From positions 100,070,072 through 100,134,071 of the forward strand of contig OY757014.1 in assembly GCA_963580285.1 (NCBI GenBank): 64,000 nt of DNA, written 5' to 3'. Below are positions 46,701 through 54,690 of the stretch, piece by piece. The notes beneath the pieces are model-generated. The model was not told the origin of the DNA. It searched no databases and was given only the letters and a program-made list of their open reading frames with translations. Position 1 is the stretch's first letter. The number at the start of each line of letters is the position of its first letter. Position numbers and translations under genes: made by a program. This DNA comes from Lucinisca nassula (taxonomy: Eukaryota > Mollusca > Bivalvia > Lucinida > Lucinidae).

Positions 46701-49700
46701 AATATGGAAAACCTTTAAAAATCTTCTCCGATACCATAAGGCCCAGGTCTTTGATATTTTGCTTGAAGCTTCATGTGGATGACCTCTACGAAGATAATTC
46801 AAATCATAGCCCTGTTGTCAAAAATGGGTCCACCGGTTTTACACAGACTTACATAGGGAAAATCTTTACATACCTTCTTTCCCAAGTCTTTGATTGTTAG
46901 AATGAAGCTTCCTCTAGTTGTCCTCTACCAAGATTGTCCAAATTATAACCCCATGGGGCAAAAATGGACCTGCCCCAGAGCCCACTGGTTTTATATAGGG
47001 TTAAGTCTGAGCCAGTTCATCTCTGTCTGGTGCACTAGGACCTGACCCTCAATGTCCACAAGGTGCCTAGACAGTGACATACAAGTCAGCTCTGTATTGT
47101 CAAAGGGAACCACTGACCCATAACCACCACTCCCCCTCCTTTTGTCTCTCCAACCTGACTCTCAATGTCCACAATATTTGTTAGAATCGCCTCACTGAGG
47201 CGATTCTAACAAATGCCTATAACATTTGTTTCTTGGAGTTATGATGTAGAAAATACATTTTATAACCTATCATTTTTTATTTTTTTAACATGCTCATATT
47301 TTCTTTAATAGTAACAAAAACAAATGCATTCCCAAATGAAAAACAGCAGTCAAACGATACGCTTTAATAAATTATATATGCTACATATTTATGATTTGTG
47401 TATAACCAAAACGTACATGTATATTTCATTTATTTGTTTGTTTTGGAGTTTAACGGCCCAGTCAACACTATTTAGGTCATTTATGAGCCGGTCAGTTTAC
47501 CTATCCACACTTTCCTGGGCAGGCTTATACGTAAGCGGTTAACCAGTACAGTGCACATTCTTTCGCCAGAAACTGACAACTGCCCTTCTTGAATCAGCGG
47601 AAAGCTGAGAATGACCGTAGAAAAGATTTCATGATCAATCTCCACGAAAGAATGTTGCCGACCCCGGCGGGAGTCGAACCCGCGTCCTCCTGATCACCAG
47701 TCAGACGCGCATCCGACTCAGCCAACGAGGCCGGCACGTATATTTCATTAAGAAAACACGCCTATACAAATACACTGTAAGTTTTACCAACTAAAAACGA
47801 AAATTTAAGACGAAAATTTGTGATATTTTTTAGCTCACCTGAGCACTTCGTGCTCATGGTGAGCTATTGTGATCGGTCAATGTCGGTCGTGCGTCGTGTG
47901 TCGTGCGGCGTCAACAATTTGCTTTAAATGCTAACTCCTCCTAAACCCTTACGCCAATTTCAATAAAACTTCATAAGAATATGGCTGAGGTGACCCTCTA
48001 CAAAAATAGCTAAAACTGTTCCGCTCTGCTGAACAAGATGGCCGCCAGAGCTAAAAATAGAAAAAAATTTAAACGACAACTTCTCCTGTACCTTAAGGCC
48101 AATTTCATTTAAACTTTATAGGAATGTTGCTTTGGTGACCCTCTACCAAAATAGCTAAAACAGTTCCGCTCCGGTGAACAAAATGGCCACCAGAGCTAAA
48201 AATAGAAAATTCTTTAAACAACAACTCCTCCTGTACCCTTTGGCCAAATTTATTCAAACTTCATAGGAATGTTGCTTAGGTGACCCTCTACTAAAATAGC
48301 TAAAACGGTATTGCTCTGATGAGCCAAATGGCCGCCTAATTAAAAATAGAAAAACATCGTAAATTTGCTTCAAACACAAACTCCTCCTCAACCCTTGGGC
48401 CAATTTGATTCAAACTTCACAGGAATGTTGCCCAAATGACTCCCTACAAAAATAGCTAAAATTGTTGTGCTCTGACAAACAAGATGGCTGCCAGAGCTAA
48501 AAATAGAAAAAAATCTTTAAACCACAATTGCTCCTGTACCCTTGGGCCAATTTTATTCAAACTTTATAGGAATGTTGCTGAGGTGACCATCTACCAAAAT
48601 AGCTGAAAAGATTCTGCGATGATGAGCAAAATGGCTACCACAGCTAAAAATAGATAAACATCGTAAATTTGCTTCAAACACGAACTCCTTCTTAACCCTT
48701 GGGCCAATTTGATTCAAACTTCACAGGAATGTTATGTAGGTGATTACCTAAAGAAATAGCTAAAATCTTTCCGCTCTGACTAACAAGATGGCCGCCAGAG
48801 GTAAAAATAGAAAAAAATCTTCAAACGACTACTCCTCTTTTACCCTTGGGCCAATTTCATTCAAACTTCATAGGAATGTTGCTTAGAAGGCCCACTACCA
48901 AAATGGCTAAAACGTTTTCGCTCTGATGAGCAAAATGGCCGCCATAGCTAAAAACAGAAAAACTTTGTAAATATACGTCAAAACATGAACTCCTCCTCAA
49001 CCCTTGGGCGAATTTGATTCAAACTTCACAGGAATTTTAGTTAGGTGACTCCCTACCAAAATAGCTAAAATCGTTCAATGCGGCGAACAAGATGGCCGCC
49101 AGAGCTAAAAATAGAAAAAATATTCCAACAACAACTCCTCCTTACCCCTTAGGTCAATATGATTCAAACTTCACAGGACTAATATGTGGTTGACTCCCTA
49201 CCAAAATAGCTAAAATTGTTCCGCTCTGACTAACAAGATGGCTGCCAGAGCTAAAAATAGAAAAATTCTTCAAACGACAATTCCTCCTTACCCCTTGGGC
49301 CAATTTGATTCAAACTTCACAGGAATATTATGTCGTTGACCCTCTACCATATTAGCTAAACCGATCCCACTCTGATGAACAAAATGGCCACCAGAGCTAA
49401 AAATAGAAAAACATTGTAAATTTGCTTCAAACTTCACAGGAATGTTGCCCAGGTGACTCCCTACCAAAATAGTTAAAATCATTCCACTCTGATAAACAAG
49501 ATGGCCACCAGGGCTAAAAATAGAAAAAATCTTCAAACGACAACTCCTCCTGTATCCTTAGGCCAATTGCATTCAAACTTCATAGTAATGTTGCTTAGAT
49601 GACTCTCTACCAAAATAGCTAAAATGGTCTCTCTCCGATGAAAAAATGGTCTCTCTCCGATGAACAATGTGGCCACCAGAGCTAAAAATAGAAAAACATG

Positions 49701-52509
49701 GTAAATTTGCTTCAAATGCGAACTCTTCCTAAACCCTTGGGTCAATTTGATTCAAACTTCAAAGCAATGTTGCCTAGGTGACACCCTACCAAAATAGCTA
49801 AGATCGTTCCACTCTGATCAACAAGATGGCCACCAGAGCTTAAAATAGAATGTACTAGAGACAGTGACATTCAGGTGAGCGAATCAGGGCCCTCTGGGTC
49901 CTCTTGTCTTATTTCTTCTCAAAATATAGTAGAGCAATAATAAGAAAAATAAGGTTTTCTACAATATAAAAGTGGGGTTCAAGGGGATCAAGATTATATA
50001 GGCATGTTTTCGTGATGTTCACATGTAAATAAGGCCACCGCCCAGCGGGGCCCAAAGAAACAGACTGACCGCACGACGCCTCCGCGCAGAGCCGGAACCG
50101 ACCGCACACGAGCAAACTGCTGAGAGGATGAACCAGGCAAAGCGGTGCGAGTCGGACCGTCCATGCCCACAAACCCCACCCGCTTCACCGGGCGACAGGG
50201 CCCGAGATGCCACTTAATCCCAGTGTCAGGCAAAAGTCCCACAAAATTGGAAGCAACGCCTCCAAAATGAACTATACAGTGTTGACCGGGACATTAAACC
50301 TCAACTCAATTAATCAATCAAAATTCACATGCAAATCAGCTAACGCTTTAACAAGATATGACCAATACATTTAACCCTTCTTTTGCCAAATGGATAACCT
50401 ATCATAATCCTAACTGGGATTATTTATGACGACAATTTCATTATAACGGCACAGTAATAGGGAACTAATACTGCCGTTATAACGTGGGTCCTCTGTACAA
50501 TGATTTAATATGTTATGTTTCAGTTAGCATCATTCACCCTCCATTCCATGCCAGATGTCTGGAAGGATCCCATTCAAAGTTTGATCTCAATCTTCCGAGA
50601 AGATTCATCTCCATTAGATGTAAGTCTTGATATTTGTCTAAATCGGGACTGAAGTAAGGGCAAGCTTGTGGCCACGAAAATCGATTTAAGCCCCACAGCG
50701 GAATTCACTTCACTGACCGTTCCAAGGCAGTTCTTCTGTCGTGGTTTATTTTTGTGATAGCTTGTCTGAGTGTGTGTATCACTTATATTATTTTGTTTTG
50801 GATAGCCGATTGGCCATTTTGTCGGCAAGTAACTGTCCTTTTGGCTTTTCGCTAGTGATGTTCCCATTAGAGTCTAGTTGTTTCATGTTCGTGTTTCTTT
50901 CCCTTGGTGTCTCTGATGGGAGCTGTGGGTTAATTGTATCGATTCCTGATCATTGCCTTCACTTCTATTTTTAACTTCAGATATTTAGCTTAACCCTTTT
51001 TGTACCAAATGGATTCTTCTTCCTTATATGTAGCAGGAGTCCATTTCAAAATTTAGGGGTGTCAGGCTGTGTTTTCTTGAGTTGGAAAATGGCTGAACTT
51101 TTTTCAAATAGTATTGGCCCTGATCAGATGCTGCATTCTGCGGCGTCTGATCTGGGCCTGCACTGTTTGCCAGGGTACCCATTTGGGGGTTTCTGGTACA
51201 AAATGGGTTAATCATATTTTAGGTTAATGACTGTTTGTTTGTTTGTATGTATTGGAGTTTAATGGCCCAGTCAACACCATTTAGGTCATTTTTGAGCCGG
51301 TCAGTTAACCTATCCACACTTTCCGTGGGCAGGCTTATAAAAAATTATGTAAGTGGTTAACCAGTACAGTGCACATTCTTTCCCCAGAAACTGACAACTA
51401 CCCTCTTTGAATCAGTGGAATGACAGTAGAAAAGATTTCATAGGCAATCTCCACGAAGGAGTGTTGCTGACCCCAGCAGGTATCGAACCCACATCCTCTT
51501 GCTCACCAGTGGGATGCACATCTGAGTTACCCAGGCCCGCAGGTGAATGACTGTCTTCCAGGGGAGACAGTTATGAACATCCTTCCCTTTCATATCTGTA
51601 AGAGGGAATTGATACCCCTTCAGGGGAGGCAACTCCTGCAAAAGTATTTTCATCTGCCATGTCAATAGGGGCCAACTCTTAAAGAAAAGAATTTGCTCCT
51701 CAGGAGCAAGTTCTTTCCTTTAAGAGTAGACACCTTATTCTGTGGGACAGAGTTATTAGAAAAGTAAACAGGAAGTCCCAAAAGTTGTCTCCCTTTGAAA
51801 AATGGTGGAAAAAAAAACAACTGCCAGGTGTATCCATTCCCCTTAAAGAAAAGACTTTGCTTCTTAAGAGAGGCTTATTTAAAGCCTGGTTGGGACTGTT
51901 ACCCGGAGTCAGTTGATTTACAGCTAATTAGGCGGTCCATATTTCTGTATTGAATATCCGACAGTTACAGATAAATATAGTGAAGTGAGTTTGAGCCTTG
52001 CTTGGACCATGTGTGAGATGCCAAGTTCTACCACTGAAGGAAGCCCCCACCCATAGGGGCTTGAAGAAATATATGGGCTGCATGATGCTTCCACGCAGAG
52101 CTGAATCCGGCCCGCACACTAGTACTAGTAAACCGCTTAGAGGATCTAAGCCTGTCCAGGAACCGCGGTGCGAGGCGGACCATCCATGCTAATAAACCCT
52201 ATTGGTTTCATTGGGCGAGAGGGCATTTCATCTCAATGTCGGGTAAAAGTCCCACAAAATTGGAAGCAACGTCTCCAAAATGACATTTACAGTGTTGAGG
52301 GGGACGTTAAACCTCAAATCAAACAAACAAACTCAATCTAAGTGAAATACTCTAAAACACTAATCACACTGTACCCTTATTATGGAGACTTTGATATTAA
52401 AACTAACATTTTTACATTGTACCGTTACAATCCATAGTGATTTTTTTTTTTTCAGTCTGCTCAGAGGTGTAATATTTTATTAGAAGTTTTGACAGTCTTA
52501 CCAGAAGAG
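34749..52509 (+). CDS. IPO13: Importin-13 gene, N-terminal six coding exons (introns included)
   Basis: Importin-13 is a karyopherin-beta family carrier that moves cargo both ways through the nuclear pore under RanGTP control. In other animals it imports UBC9 and the MAGO-Y14 pair and exports eIF1A. Six exons (34,696-34,787; 35,576-35,695; 37,839-37,897; 40,620-40,728; 50,524-50,619; 52,456-52,509) join in one frame to about 159 residues from Met 34,749. All have AG acceptors and GT donors. The product follows the vertebrate protein segment by segment: TAENVEK, the QEAWSFSWELL helix, QFFGASCIHVKINRYW, IPPDQYDSLR, LTRLCIA, LTVLPEE. These are the first HEAT repeats, the Ran-binding end. The family length is about 960 residues, so most of the gene lies beyond the window. 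Introns are filled with MITEs, SINEs and satellites. Confidence 0.9.
34830..35065. repeat. TTATAAC-rich MITE-like repeat in intron 1
   Basis: CATTATAACAAGGTTCATTA at the left and CCCATTGTGTTATAAAGTGG at the right, with a central foldback of ATGACCATAAATGGTCAT. A shorter relative lies near 50,440-50,490 (TTATAACGGCACAG...CCGTTATAACGTGG). Confidence 0.5.
35360..35515. repeat. Long foldback in IPO13 intron 1
   Basis: Arms of about 60 bp: ATCAAGTTTATCAGGCACAG and CTTCGAGAACGC on the left face GCATTCTCGAAGCTGTACCT and GATAAACTTGACATC on the right. The outer parts AGAATACCAGATTTGT and ACAAACCTTGTATTCT also pair. The loop is about 30 bp. It would form a strong hairpin in the pre-mRNA. Confidence 0.75.
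35576..35695 (+). CDS. IPO13: IPO13 exon, HEAT repeat 1
   Basis: 120 bp, 40 codons, phase 0 at both ends; acceptor TATGCTTTCAG, donor AAG|GTGGGT. It encodes AVNNFYCNAS, then WLTAAQISQEAWSFSWELL and APGK, the first helix pair of importin-13. Confidence 0.92.
35768..35885. repeat. Foldback MITE in IPO13 intron 2
   Basis: TTTTTTTCAGTGTAAGATCG at the left faces TTGATCTTACACTAAAAAAA at the right. The stem continues through TTTTTATTTC / GAAATAAAAA. Confidence 0.75.
35886..36560. other. Intron 2 stretch without a recognised feature
   Basis: No recognised element. It contains a cAMP-response-like TGACGTCA at about 36,173. A 95-codon open frame at 36,197-36,484 has no domain I know. Confidence 0.4.
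36564..36875 (-). repeat. SINE-A copy, full length
   Basis: Reverse-complement SINE-A: GATTTGAGGTTTAATGTCCC, AGCATGGATGGTCCGACTCG, TTTGCCTGGGCAGGC and CAGCTCTGTGTGGAAGC. Confidence 0.85.
36955..37140 (+). repeat. SINE-A 3' half
   Basis: It starts AAAGTTGTGCGAGTTGGACC and runs to GGGGAGGTAAAACCTCTAAT plus (AAAC)n. It is head-to-head with the copy at 36,564. Confidence 0.8.
37215..37446 (-). repeat. MITE with TTAAGGGGAATGG termini
   Basis: Ends GAATGGGAACACC and GGTGTACCCATTCCCCTTAA form the inverted repeat; the inside has GAGCAAATTCTTTCCTTTAA. The other copies, at 40,162 and 51,597, are in opposite orientation. Confidence 0.75.
37602..37818. repeat. Hairpin MITE (TTAACCCTTATCC family)
   Basis: About 215 bp. 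The left end TTAACCCTTATCC and right end GGATAAGGGTTAA form the inverted repeat. The centre is a long palindrome TCAGATGGCTTCTTCAGAAG / CCATCTGATC between GTGTAGATCC-like arms. Copies: 42,742, 58,919, 59,376 and 59,587. Confidence 0.85.
37839..37897 (+). CDS. IPO13: IPO13 exon, HEAT repeat 2
   Basis: 59 bp; acceptor GATATTTTTCAG, donor CTG|GTATGT. It encodes SVQVQFFGASCIHVKINRY and two bases of the next Trp codon. It follows directly after the right end of a MITE (37,602-37,818). Confidence 0.92.
37898..38383. other. Intron 3 stretch without a recognised feature
   Basis: No recognised element or gene in about 480 bp; overlapping short frames on both strands have no domain signature. Confidence 0.4.
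38384..38615. repeat. Hairpin MITE, related palindrome
   Basis: TTTTAACCCATAATATGCCA at the left; the centre AGACTGCTCCTCTAGGAGCA / GTCTGATCTGGATCC is a palindrome similar in layout to the 37,602 family. Confidence 0.65.
38654..38887. repeat. MITE with TATAGTGCGAACAA termini
   Basis: TATAGTGCGAACAATCTAACC on the left matches the complement of GGTCAATTTGTTCGCACTAT on the right. About 234 bp, no open frame, in IPO13 intron 3. Confidence 0.75.
39142..39370 (+). promoter_or_regulatory. Paired CRE-like sites with a downstream splice donor
   Basis: Two perfect TGACGTCA sites lie at 39,142-39,149 and 39,166-39,173, 24 bp apart, in IPO13 intron 3. A GC-richer stretch follows and ends CCGAGAAG|GTAAGAATT at about 39,366. 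This layout could be an alternative first exon and promoter, or chance. There is no TATA box at a fitting place. Confidence 0.25.
39371..40160. other. Intron 3 stretch without a recognised feature
   Basis: No recognised element in about 790 bp. Confidence 0.4.
40162..40345 (+). repeat. MITE with TTAAGGGGAATGG termini, right end lost
   Basis: TTAAGGGGAATGGATACCTT, then GAATTTGCTCCTGAGGAGCA (internal hairpin), and CAGTGGGACAGAGCTTATAG. It stops at AACAGGAAGTCCC, about 70 bp short of the full length seen at 51,597. Confidence 0.75.
40620..40728 (+). CDS. IPO13: IPO13 exon, HEAT repeats 2-3
   Basis: 109 bp; acceptor TTCTTGCTGTAG, donor GCC|GTAAGT. It completes the split Trp codon and encodes SEIPPDQYDSLRSNLLEQ, then HFRAGPKIILTRLCIA; ends in phase 0. 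Confidence 0.92.
40766..40992. repeat. Foldback MITE in intron 4
   Basis: GCGCACGACAAAACCTACAA at the left faces TTGTAGGTTTTGTCATGCGC at the right. The stem continues with AAGACATGTGCGC and GACTCAGATCAGCCTGCGCA, giving roughly 70-bp arms around a 70-bp loop. Related sequence is tandemly expanded at 62,361-62,985. Confidence 0.8.
41057..42658. mobile_element. TA-flanked DNA transposon, CCGTAATTCCC termini (1.6 kb)
   Basis: Terminal inverted repeats of about 27 bp: CCGTAATTCCCTGTGTATAC left, and read inward from the right CCGTAATTCCCTGTGTAAAC. TA flanks both ends (41,055-41,056; 42,659-42,660). There is no transposase. The middle, about 41,710-42,190, is shared with the element at 45,317. A 65-bp unit GTCTGATCTGGGACTGCACT is tandemly duplicated at 42,245-42,375. 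Confidence 0.85.
42713..43082. mobile_element. Small pogo-like element with a nested MITE
   Basis: Ends CAGTAGACTCTCATTATCTC and, read inward from the right, CAGTCGACTCTTGTTATCTC match the 17,401 element; TA lies on both sides. A hairpin MITE (42,742-42,953) sits inside it. Confidence 0.8.
42742..42953. repeat. Hairpin MITE (TTAACCCTTATCC family) nested in a pogo-like element
   Basis: TTAACCCTTAGCCGGCTGAA on the left, a central palindrome CAGATGGCTCCTTCAGAAGC, and GAATAAGGGTCAA on the right. Confidence 0.8.
43083..43474. other. Intron 4 stretch without a recognised feature
   Basis: No recognised element in about 390 bp. Confidence 0.4.
43917..44220. mobile_element. Small CCGTA-type MITE in the array
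   Basis: CCGTATTCGACCTATTTACC on the left is the perfect complement of GGTAAATAGGTCGAATACGG on the right, about 304 bp apart. It splits the monomer at GACT|TATATAGG. The left TA is kept; the right one has changed to TG. Confidence 0.85.
45317..46495. mobile_element. TA-flanked DNA transposon, CCGTAAAAATTCGG termini (1.18 kb)
   Basis: CCGTAAAAATTCGGCTATAA on the left, and read inward from the right CCGTAAAGATTCGGCTATAA. TA is on both sides (45,315-45,316; 46,496-46,497), and the flanks rejoin as a normal monomer, CAATTATAGCCC. There is no transposase. Extra subterminal copies of TCTTATAGCCGA are present. The central part is shared with the 41,057 element. Confidence 0.88.
47186..47230. repeat. 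HP palindrome, isolated
   Basis: TTGTTAGAATCGCCTCACTG faces AGGCGATTCTAACAAATG. This is a 17-bp perfect stem of the HP family. Confidence 0.8.
47443..47735 (-). repeat. SINE-C, tRNA-derived, full length
   Basis: On the minus strand the tRNA-like head reads GCCTCGTTGGCTGAGTCGGA (A box) and CGCGGGTTCGACTCCCGCC (B box). The body has CTGTACTGGTTAACCGCTTA, and the tail AAATAGTGTTGACTGGGCC, GTTAAACTCC and (AAAC)n. The tail is similar to SINE-A's, which suggests a shared 3' domain recognised by the same LINE machinery. Confidence 0.85.
47738..47832. repeat. HP repeat, left part, split by family 4
   Basis: AAGAAAACACGCCTATACAA to GAAAATTTGTGATATTTTT is the family's outer arm; it continues at 49,905 with CTTATTTCTTCTCAAAATAT. 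Confidence 0.7.
47833..49904 (+). mobile_element. Family 4 satellite-bodied element (~157-bp monomers)
   Basis: The head TAGCTCACCTGAGC folds with a nested hairpin GAGCACTTCG-TGCTC. A GTCGGTCGTGCGTCGTGTGT leader follows, then about a dozen monomers with AACTCCTCC, AAACTTCACAGGAATGTTGC and AAGATGGCCGCCAGAGCTAA. The right end is CAGGTGAGCG, hairpin AGGGCCC-TCT-GGGTCCT, CTCTTGT. The flanks rejoin as an ordinary HP repeat with no obvious target duplication, which fits rolling-circle insertion. Confidence 0.85.
49905..50029. repeat. HP repeat, right part, split by family 4
   Basis: CTTATTTCTTCTCAAAATAT, AAAGTGGGGTTCAAGGGG and GGCATGTTTTCGTGATG complete the copy begun at 47,738. Confidence 0.7.
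50030..50320 (+). repeat. SINE-A copy with strand-biased T-to-C changes
   Basis: The order of SINE-A blocks is intact, but compared with the other copies it carries roughly twenty or more T-to-C changes and very few changes of the reverse type. Examples are CCCACAAACCCCACCCGC where others read ATATAAACCCTATTGGT, and CACGACGCCTCCGCGC where others read CATGATGCTTCCACGC. The 3' end is close to consensus. Confidence 0.8.
50321..50523. other. Intron 4 end
   Basis: It contains a short foldback TTATAACGGCACAG / CTGCCGTTATAACG at 50,439-50,486; otherwise nothing recognised before the exon 5 acceptor. Confidence 0.4.
50524..50619 (+). CDS. IPO13: IPO13 exon, HEAT repeat 3
   Basis: 96 bp, 32 codons, phase 0; acceptor GTTATGTTTCAG, donor GAT|GTAAGT. 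It encodes LASFTLHSMPDVWKDPIQSL and then ISIFREDSSPLD. It follows a 9.8-kb intron filled with repeats. Confidence 0.92.
50620..50990. repeat. Intron 5 stretch with the 33.6-kb repeat
   Basis: 50,850-50,985 matches the repeat at 33,641-33,895 (TGATGTTCCCATTAGAGTCT, GATGGGAGCTGTGGGTTAAT). The first 230 bp are unassigned. Confidence 0.5.
50991..51212. repeat. Hairpin MITE with TTAACCCTTTTTGTACC termini
   Basis: TTAACCCTTTTTGTACCAAA faces TGGTACAAAATGGGTTAA. The centre GATCAGATGCTGCATTCTGC / GGCGTCTGATC folds. It is related in plan to the 37,602 family. Confidence 0.8.
51236..51545 (-). repeat. SINE-C copy
   Basis: The same family as 47,443-47,735, in the same orientation. The tail GGAGTTTAATGGCCCAGTCA comes first on the plus strand, and a decayed tRNA-like head (CAGCAGGTATCGAACCCACA) last. 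Confidence 0.8.
51597..51856 (+). repeat. MITE with TTAAGGGGAATGG termini, complete
   Basis: AAGAGGGAATTGATACCCCT on the left and AGGTGTATCCATTCCCCTTA on the right, with the internal hairpin AATTTGCTCCTCAGGAGCAA. Confidence 0.75.
52035..52335 (+). repeat. SINE-A copy, full length
   Basis: CCCATAGGGGCTTGAAGAAA, CACGCAGAGCTGAATCCGG, GGTGCGAGGCGGACCATCCA, GGACGTTAAACCTCAAATC and (AAAC)n. It lies 120 bp before exon 6 of IPO13. Confidence 0.85.
52456..52509 (+). CDS. IPO13: IPO13 exon, HEAT repeat 4 start
   Basis: 54 bp, 18 codons, phase 0; acceptor T-run then CAG, donor GAG|GTAAGA. It encodes SAQRCNILLEVLTVLPEE. The following coding segment was searched for by eye to 64,000 and not seen. Confidence 0.92.
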
Positions 52510-53219
52510 GTAAGAACACCATTTTGACATAATTACAGGTTTTTAGCTCACCAGAGCCGAAGGCTCCGGGGGAGCTTATAGGATAGGCAGTTGTCCGTCG
52601 TCATCTGCGTCTATGTCTGCGTCTGTGTCGTCTGCGCCGTCTTCGTCAACATTTTCAAACGACATCTCCTCTGAAGCCACTGGGCCGATTCAGCCCAAAT
52701 TTCATCTGTAGCATCCTTGGGCAGGGGGATTGAAAGTTTGTGTTTTTAATGAAAATCGGCTCATCAGTTTGGTTGCTATGGCAACTTAGAGTTTCCATAG
52801 ACTTATAATTGGGAAAATAGAAAAATGGCATTTACTGCCAAACCTTTGCAGATATTTTGACAAAACTTTCATATAAATGTTCCTTAGGCAATCGACTATC
52901 TGCTCCTACTGCTCCTACTGCTCATTTCTATTGGTTGCCATGGAAACCATAATAACAAAAATAGAAAAAAAAATACTTCAAAAATCATCTCCTCAGAAAC
53001 CCAATGCTCTATAAGGCTGAGACTTTTTGGAAATATTCACCATATTTGCCGTTATAGGTTTTGCGTTTTTTTTATAAAATTTGGTTCTTTAGTTTGGTTG
53101 CTATGGCAACTTAGATTTTCCATAGACTTATAATGGGGAAAATTGAAAAATGGCATTTGCTGCCAAGTTATTGCAGATATTTTGACAAAACTTTTATAGA
53201 AATGTTCCTTGAGTAGATG

Positions 53220-54690
53220 TCTCTCAGCCATATGCTTTAATGCCAACATGGGGGTCCCCCAGGTTAAGCCGGGGCCATGCCCCGCCCCCTCCACTTCATA
53301 AAAGGCCATATAACTCGAAAACCATCCAGATCCCCACCCCAAAATCATATATATTCTTGTTCCTTATGATAAGATGCATTCAGTGACACCAACATGGGGG
53401 TCCCCCGGTACGTGCCGGGTCATGCCCCACCCCCTCCATTCCATAAAAGGCCCAATATCTTGGAAACCTTACAGATCCCCACCCCTAAACCATATATATT
53501 CTTGTTCCTTATGAATATATACATTCACTGACACCAACTTGGGGGTCTCCCAGGGTGCGCCTGGGCCTTGCCCCACCCCTTCTTCTTCACAAAAGGCCAT
53601 ATATCTCAGAAACCATTTAGATCCCCACCCCAAAACCATATATATTCTTGTTCCTTATGATAAGACGTATTCAGTGACACCAACCTGGGGGTCCCCTGGG
53701 TTGTGCCGGGGTCATGCCCCACCCCCTCCATTTCATAAAAGGCCCAATATCTTGGAAACCTTACAGATCCCCACCCCTAAACCCTATATATTCTTGTTCC
53801 TTATGAAGAGACTCATTCATTGGCACCAATTTGGGGGTCTTCCTGATGCGCCGGGGCCTTGCCACACCCCTCCACTTCACAAAAGGCCATCTATCTCAGA
53901 AACCATTCAGATCCCCGCCCCAAAGCCTTATATATTCTTGTTTCTTATGATATGACGCATTCATTGACACTAACCTGGGGGTCCCCCAGGATGTGCCGGA
54001 GTAGTGCTCCACCCCTTCATTTCATTAAAGACCCAATATGTTGGAAACCTTATAGATCCCCACCTCTAACCATATATCTTGATGTTCTTTATGATAAGAC
54101 ACATTCATAGACGTCAACCTGGAGGTCTTCGCGGTCAAGCAAGGGCCTTGCCCCACCCCACCACTTCACAAAAGGCTATATATCTCAGAAACTGTTCAGA
54201 GCCCCACCCCTAAACCATATATAATTATCTTCTTTGTGATAAGACACATTCAAATAACACTAGCTTGGGAGTCATCTGGTCTGCCTGGGTCATGCCCCAC
54301 TGCTTTACTTCATTAAAAGCCATATATCTCAGAAATCATTCAGATCCCCACCCATAAACTCGTATTTCAGTAAAAAACCATTCAAATCCCCACCCCATAA
54401 TCATATATGTTCTTGTTCCTTATCAATAGCACACCCACTTGGGGGTCGCAGGGGCCATTCCTCTCCTCTCCATGTCATAGAAGGGCCTCATATATCAGAA
54501 ACCATTCAGATTCACACCCATACACCATATATATATATTCTTGGTCATTATAGGGACACAATCTTGGGCTTTCCTGGGATCAACAGGACATGCCCCAACC
54601 CCTCCACCGCTTAAGAGGCCTTATAACTCCGGTATACAGATCCCCACTGCTACACCATATATATTCTTATTCTTTATGATGAGACACATT
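53220..54690 (+). repeat. ~150-bp monomers in alternating A/B order
   Basis: Each monomer has CCAACxTGGGGGTC, a CATGCCCCACCCCCTCC-like stretch and ATATATTCTTGTTCCTTATG. Successive copies alternate between CCATATATCTCAGAAACCAT (A) and CCCAATATCTTGGAAACCTT (B) for at least six monomers. That gives a ~300-bp higher-order unit before the order decays on the right. Confidence 0.75.

Larger units (their letters stand above)
43475..47010 (+). repeat. Family 1 satellite array in intron 4, 5' truncated
   Basis: Diverged monomers with GGCCCAGGTCTTTGATATTT and CCCTGGGGCCAAAAATGCCC from 43,500 on. It has no hairpin head: the left edge is a SINE-C-like tail (TTTGTACTGGAGTTTAATGG). No tail is recognised at the right. 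Two CCGTA-type elements are inserted in it. Divergence is greater than in the 11-31 kb arrays, so this copy is older. Confidence 0.8.

Noticed and set aside
50909..50990. IPO13 exon ending at TTAACTTCAG
   Set aside because: The sequence is part of an interspersed repeat also present at 33.6-33.9 kb and does not encode importin-13.
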